This document shows, piece by piece, positions 5,588 to 5,920 of a DNA stretch of 5,920 nt. A program made the position numbers and the translations under genes. Numbering within the stretch: position 1 is the stretch's first letter; the number at the start of each line of letters is the position of its first letter. This DNA comes from Halorhodospira sp. (lineage in GTDB: Bacteria > Pseudomonadota > Gammaproteobacteria > Nitrococcales > Halorhodospiraceae): positions 1 through 5,920 of the forward strand of contig SKYL01000087.1 of NCBI GenBank assembly GCA_007127935.1. Reading direction: 5' to 3'. The notes beneath the pieces were generated by a model. It saw only the letters and a program-made list of their open reading frames with translations, did no database searches and was not told where the DNA came from.

Positions 5588-5920
5588 GTGGTGAATGCTT
5601 CAGGGCAGAGTGTACGGTGGACCCTGCGCGAGGCGCGGTGGCGTCCGTGGGGCGCGCCGTTGCGGCCGCCGCCGCCGCTCTGGTTGCGGCCGTTGCTGGG
5701 CGTGACCGGCTCGCTGACCGCCCACCTGGAGCGCGAGCAACCGGGACCGCTGCCGGTGACCGTGCTGGAGGCCGGGTGGTGTCGGCCGGGAGTGGAGGAG
5801 GCGGCGCGGCTTCGGTTGGCCGCCGGGCGCTTGGCCTGGGTGCGCGAGGTGGTCCTGGGCGCCGACGGCGGGCTCCGGGTCTACGCCCGCACGGTGGCCC
5901 CGGCCGCCGCGTTGACCGGA
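5588..5920 (+). CDS. ubiC: Chorismate lyase (chorismate-pyruvate lyase), 3' end outside the window
   Basis: The 111 codons seen here encode the N-terminal two-thirds of a UbiC-like protein (E. coli UbiC is about 165 residues). UbiC cleaves chorismate to pyruvate and 4-hydroxybenzoate, the first committed step of ubiquinone biosynthesis, in the cytoplasm. The match rests on three blocks in the family order: GSLTAHLE (41-48) for the E. coli SMTKRFE region, WVREVVLGADG (84-94) for WLREILLCADG, and YARTVAP (99-105) for AGRTVVP. R86 corresponds to the substrate-binding arginine of the LRE motif and R101 to the arginine of GRTVVP. The catalytic C-terminal glutamate is beyond the window. The start is uncertain between GTG 5588 and GTG 5591, as there is no in-frame ATG nearby. 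The N-terminus is rich in Arg, Trp and Pro. The gene may share the recG transcript or have a promoter within the inverted-repeat region; ubiA often follows, but that cannot be seen. Confidence 0.88.
   Translation, partial: MVNASGQSVRWTLREARWRPWGAPLRPPPPLWLRPLLGVTGSLTAHLEREQPGPLPVTVLEAGWCRPGVEEAARLRLAAGRLAWVREVVLGADGGLRVYARTVAPAAALTG

Noticed and set aside
5244..5594. Open frame of 116 codons whose ATG overlaps the recG stop (TGATG), looking like translational coupling
   Set aside because: It runs through both inverted arms and the core, its product is low-complexity and Arg/Pro-rich with no recognisable domain, and it ends across the ubiC start. In GC-rich DNA such frames stay open by chance.

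Overview
The window is a compact, high-GC block of housekeeping genes, all on the + strand: rpoZ (RNA polymerase omega) - spoT (bifunctional ppGpp synthetase/hydrolase) - ridA (Rid-family enamine/imine deaminase) - recG (branch-migration helicase) - start of ubiC (chorismate lyase, cut by the window end). The order rpoZ-spoT-(ridA)-recG is the arrangement familiar from Gammaproteobacteria. UbiC, the first committed step of ubiquinone synthesis, also points to Proteobacteria. The very high GC, strong G/C bias at third codon positions and close similarity of SpoT and RecG to the E. coli proteins fit a high-GC gammaproteobacterium, perhaps of the Chromatiales/Ectothiorhodospiraceae type. The genus is an inference from memory, not a measured assignment.

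Layout. Bases 1-60 hold an imperfectly palindromic GC-rich dispersed-type repeat. Bases 61-151 are the rpoZ leader, with a weak candidate promoter and a good ribosome binding site. rpoZ (152-481) is followed by a 56-base gap with a perfect 8-bp GC hairpin, then spoT (538-2736). ridA (2756-3148) starts 19 bases later, and recG (3163-5244) starts 14 bases after ridA. Such tight spacing suggests that spoT, ridA and recG are co-transcribed. The 343 bases between recG and ubiC (5245-5587) hold no convincing gene. They are almost filled by a 306-bp structure: two perfectly complementary 54-bp arms (5257-5310 and 5509-5562) around a 198-bp core that itself contains several smaller hairpins. ubiC begins at about 5588 and runs off the window.

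How the genes fit together. SpoT makes and degrades (p)ppGpp. Omega, encoded just upstream, keeps the N-terminal MARVTV segment that in E. coli helps form ppGpp site 1 on RNA polymerase, so the signal enzyme and part of its receptor lie side by side. RidA protects PLP enzymes from reactive enamines made during amino-acid metabolism. RecG remodels stalled forks and R-loops. UbiC diverts chorismate to 4-hydroxybenzoate. The proteins themselves are ordinary members of their families. The unusual part of the window is the large inverted-repeat element between recG and ubiC, which I cannot assign to a named family.
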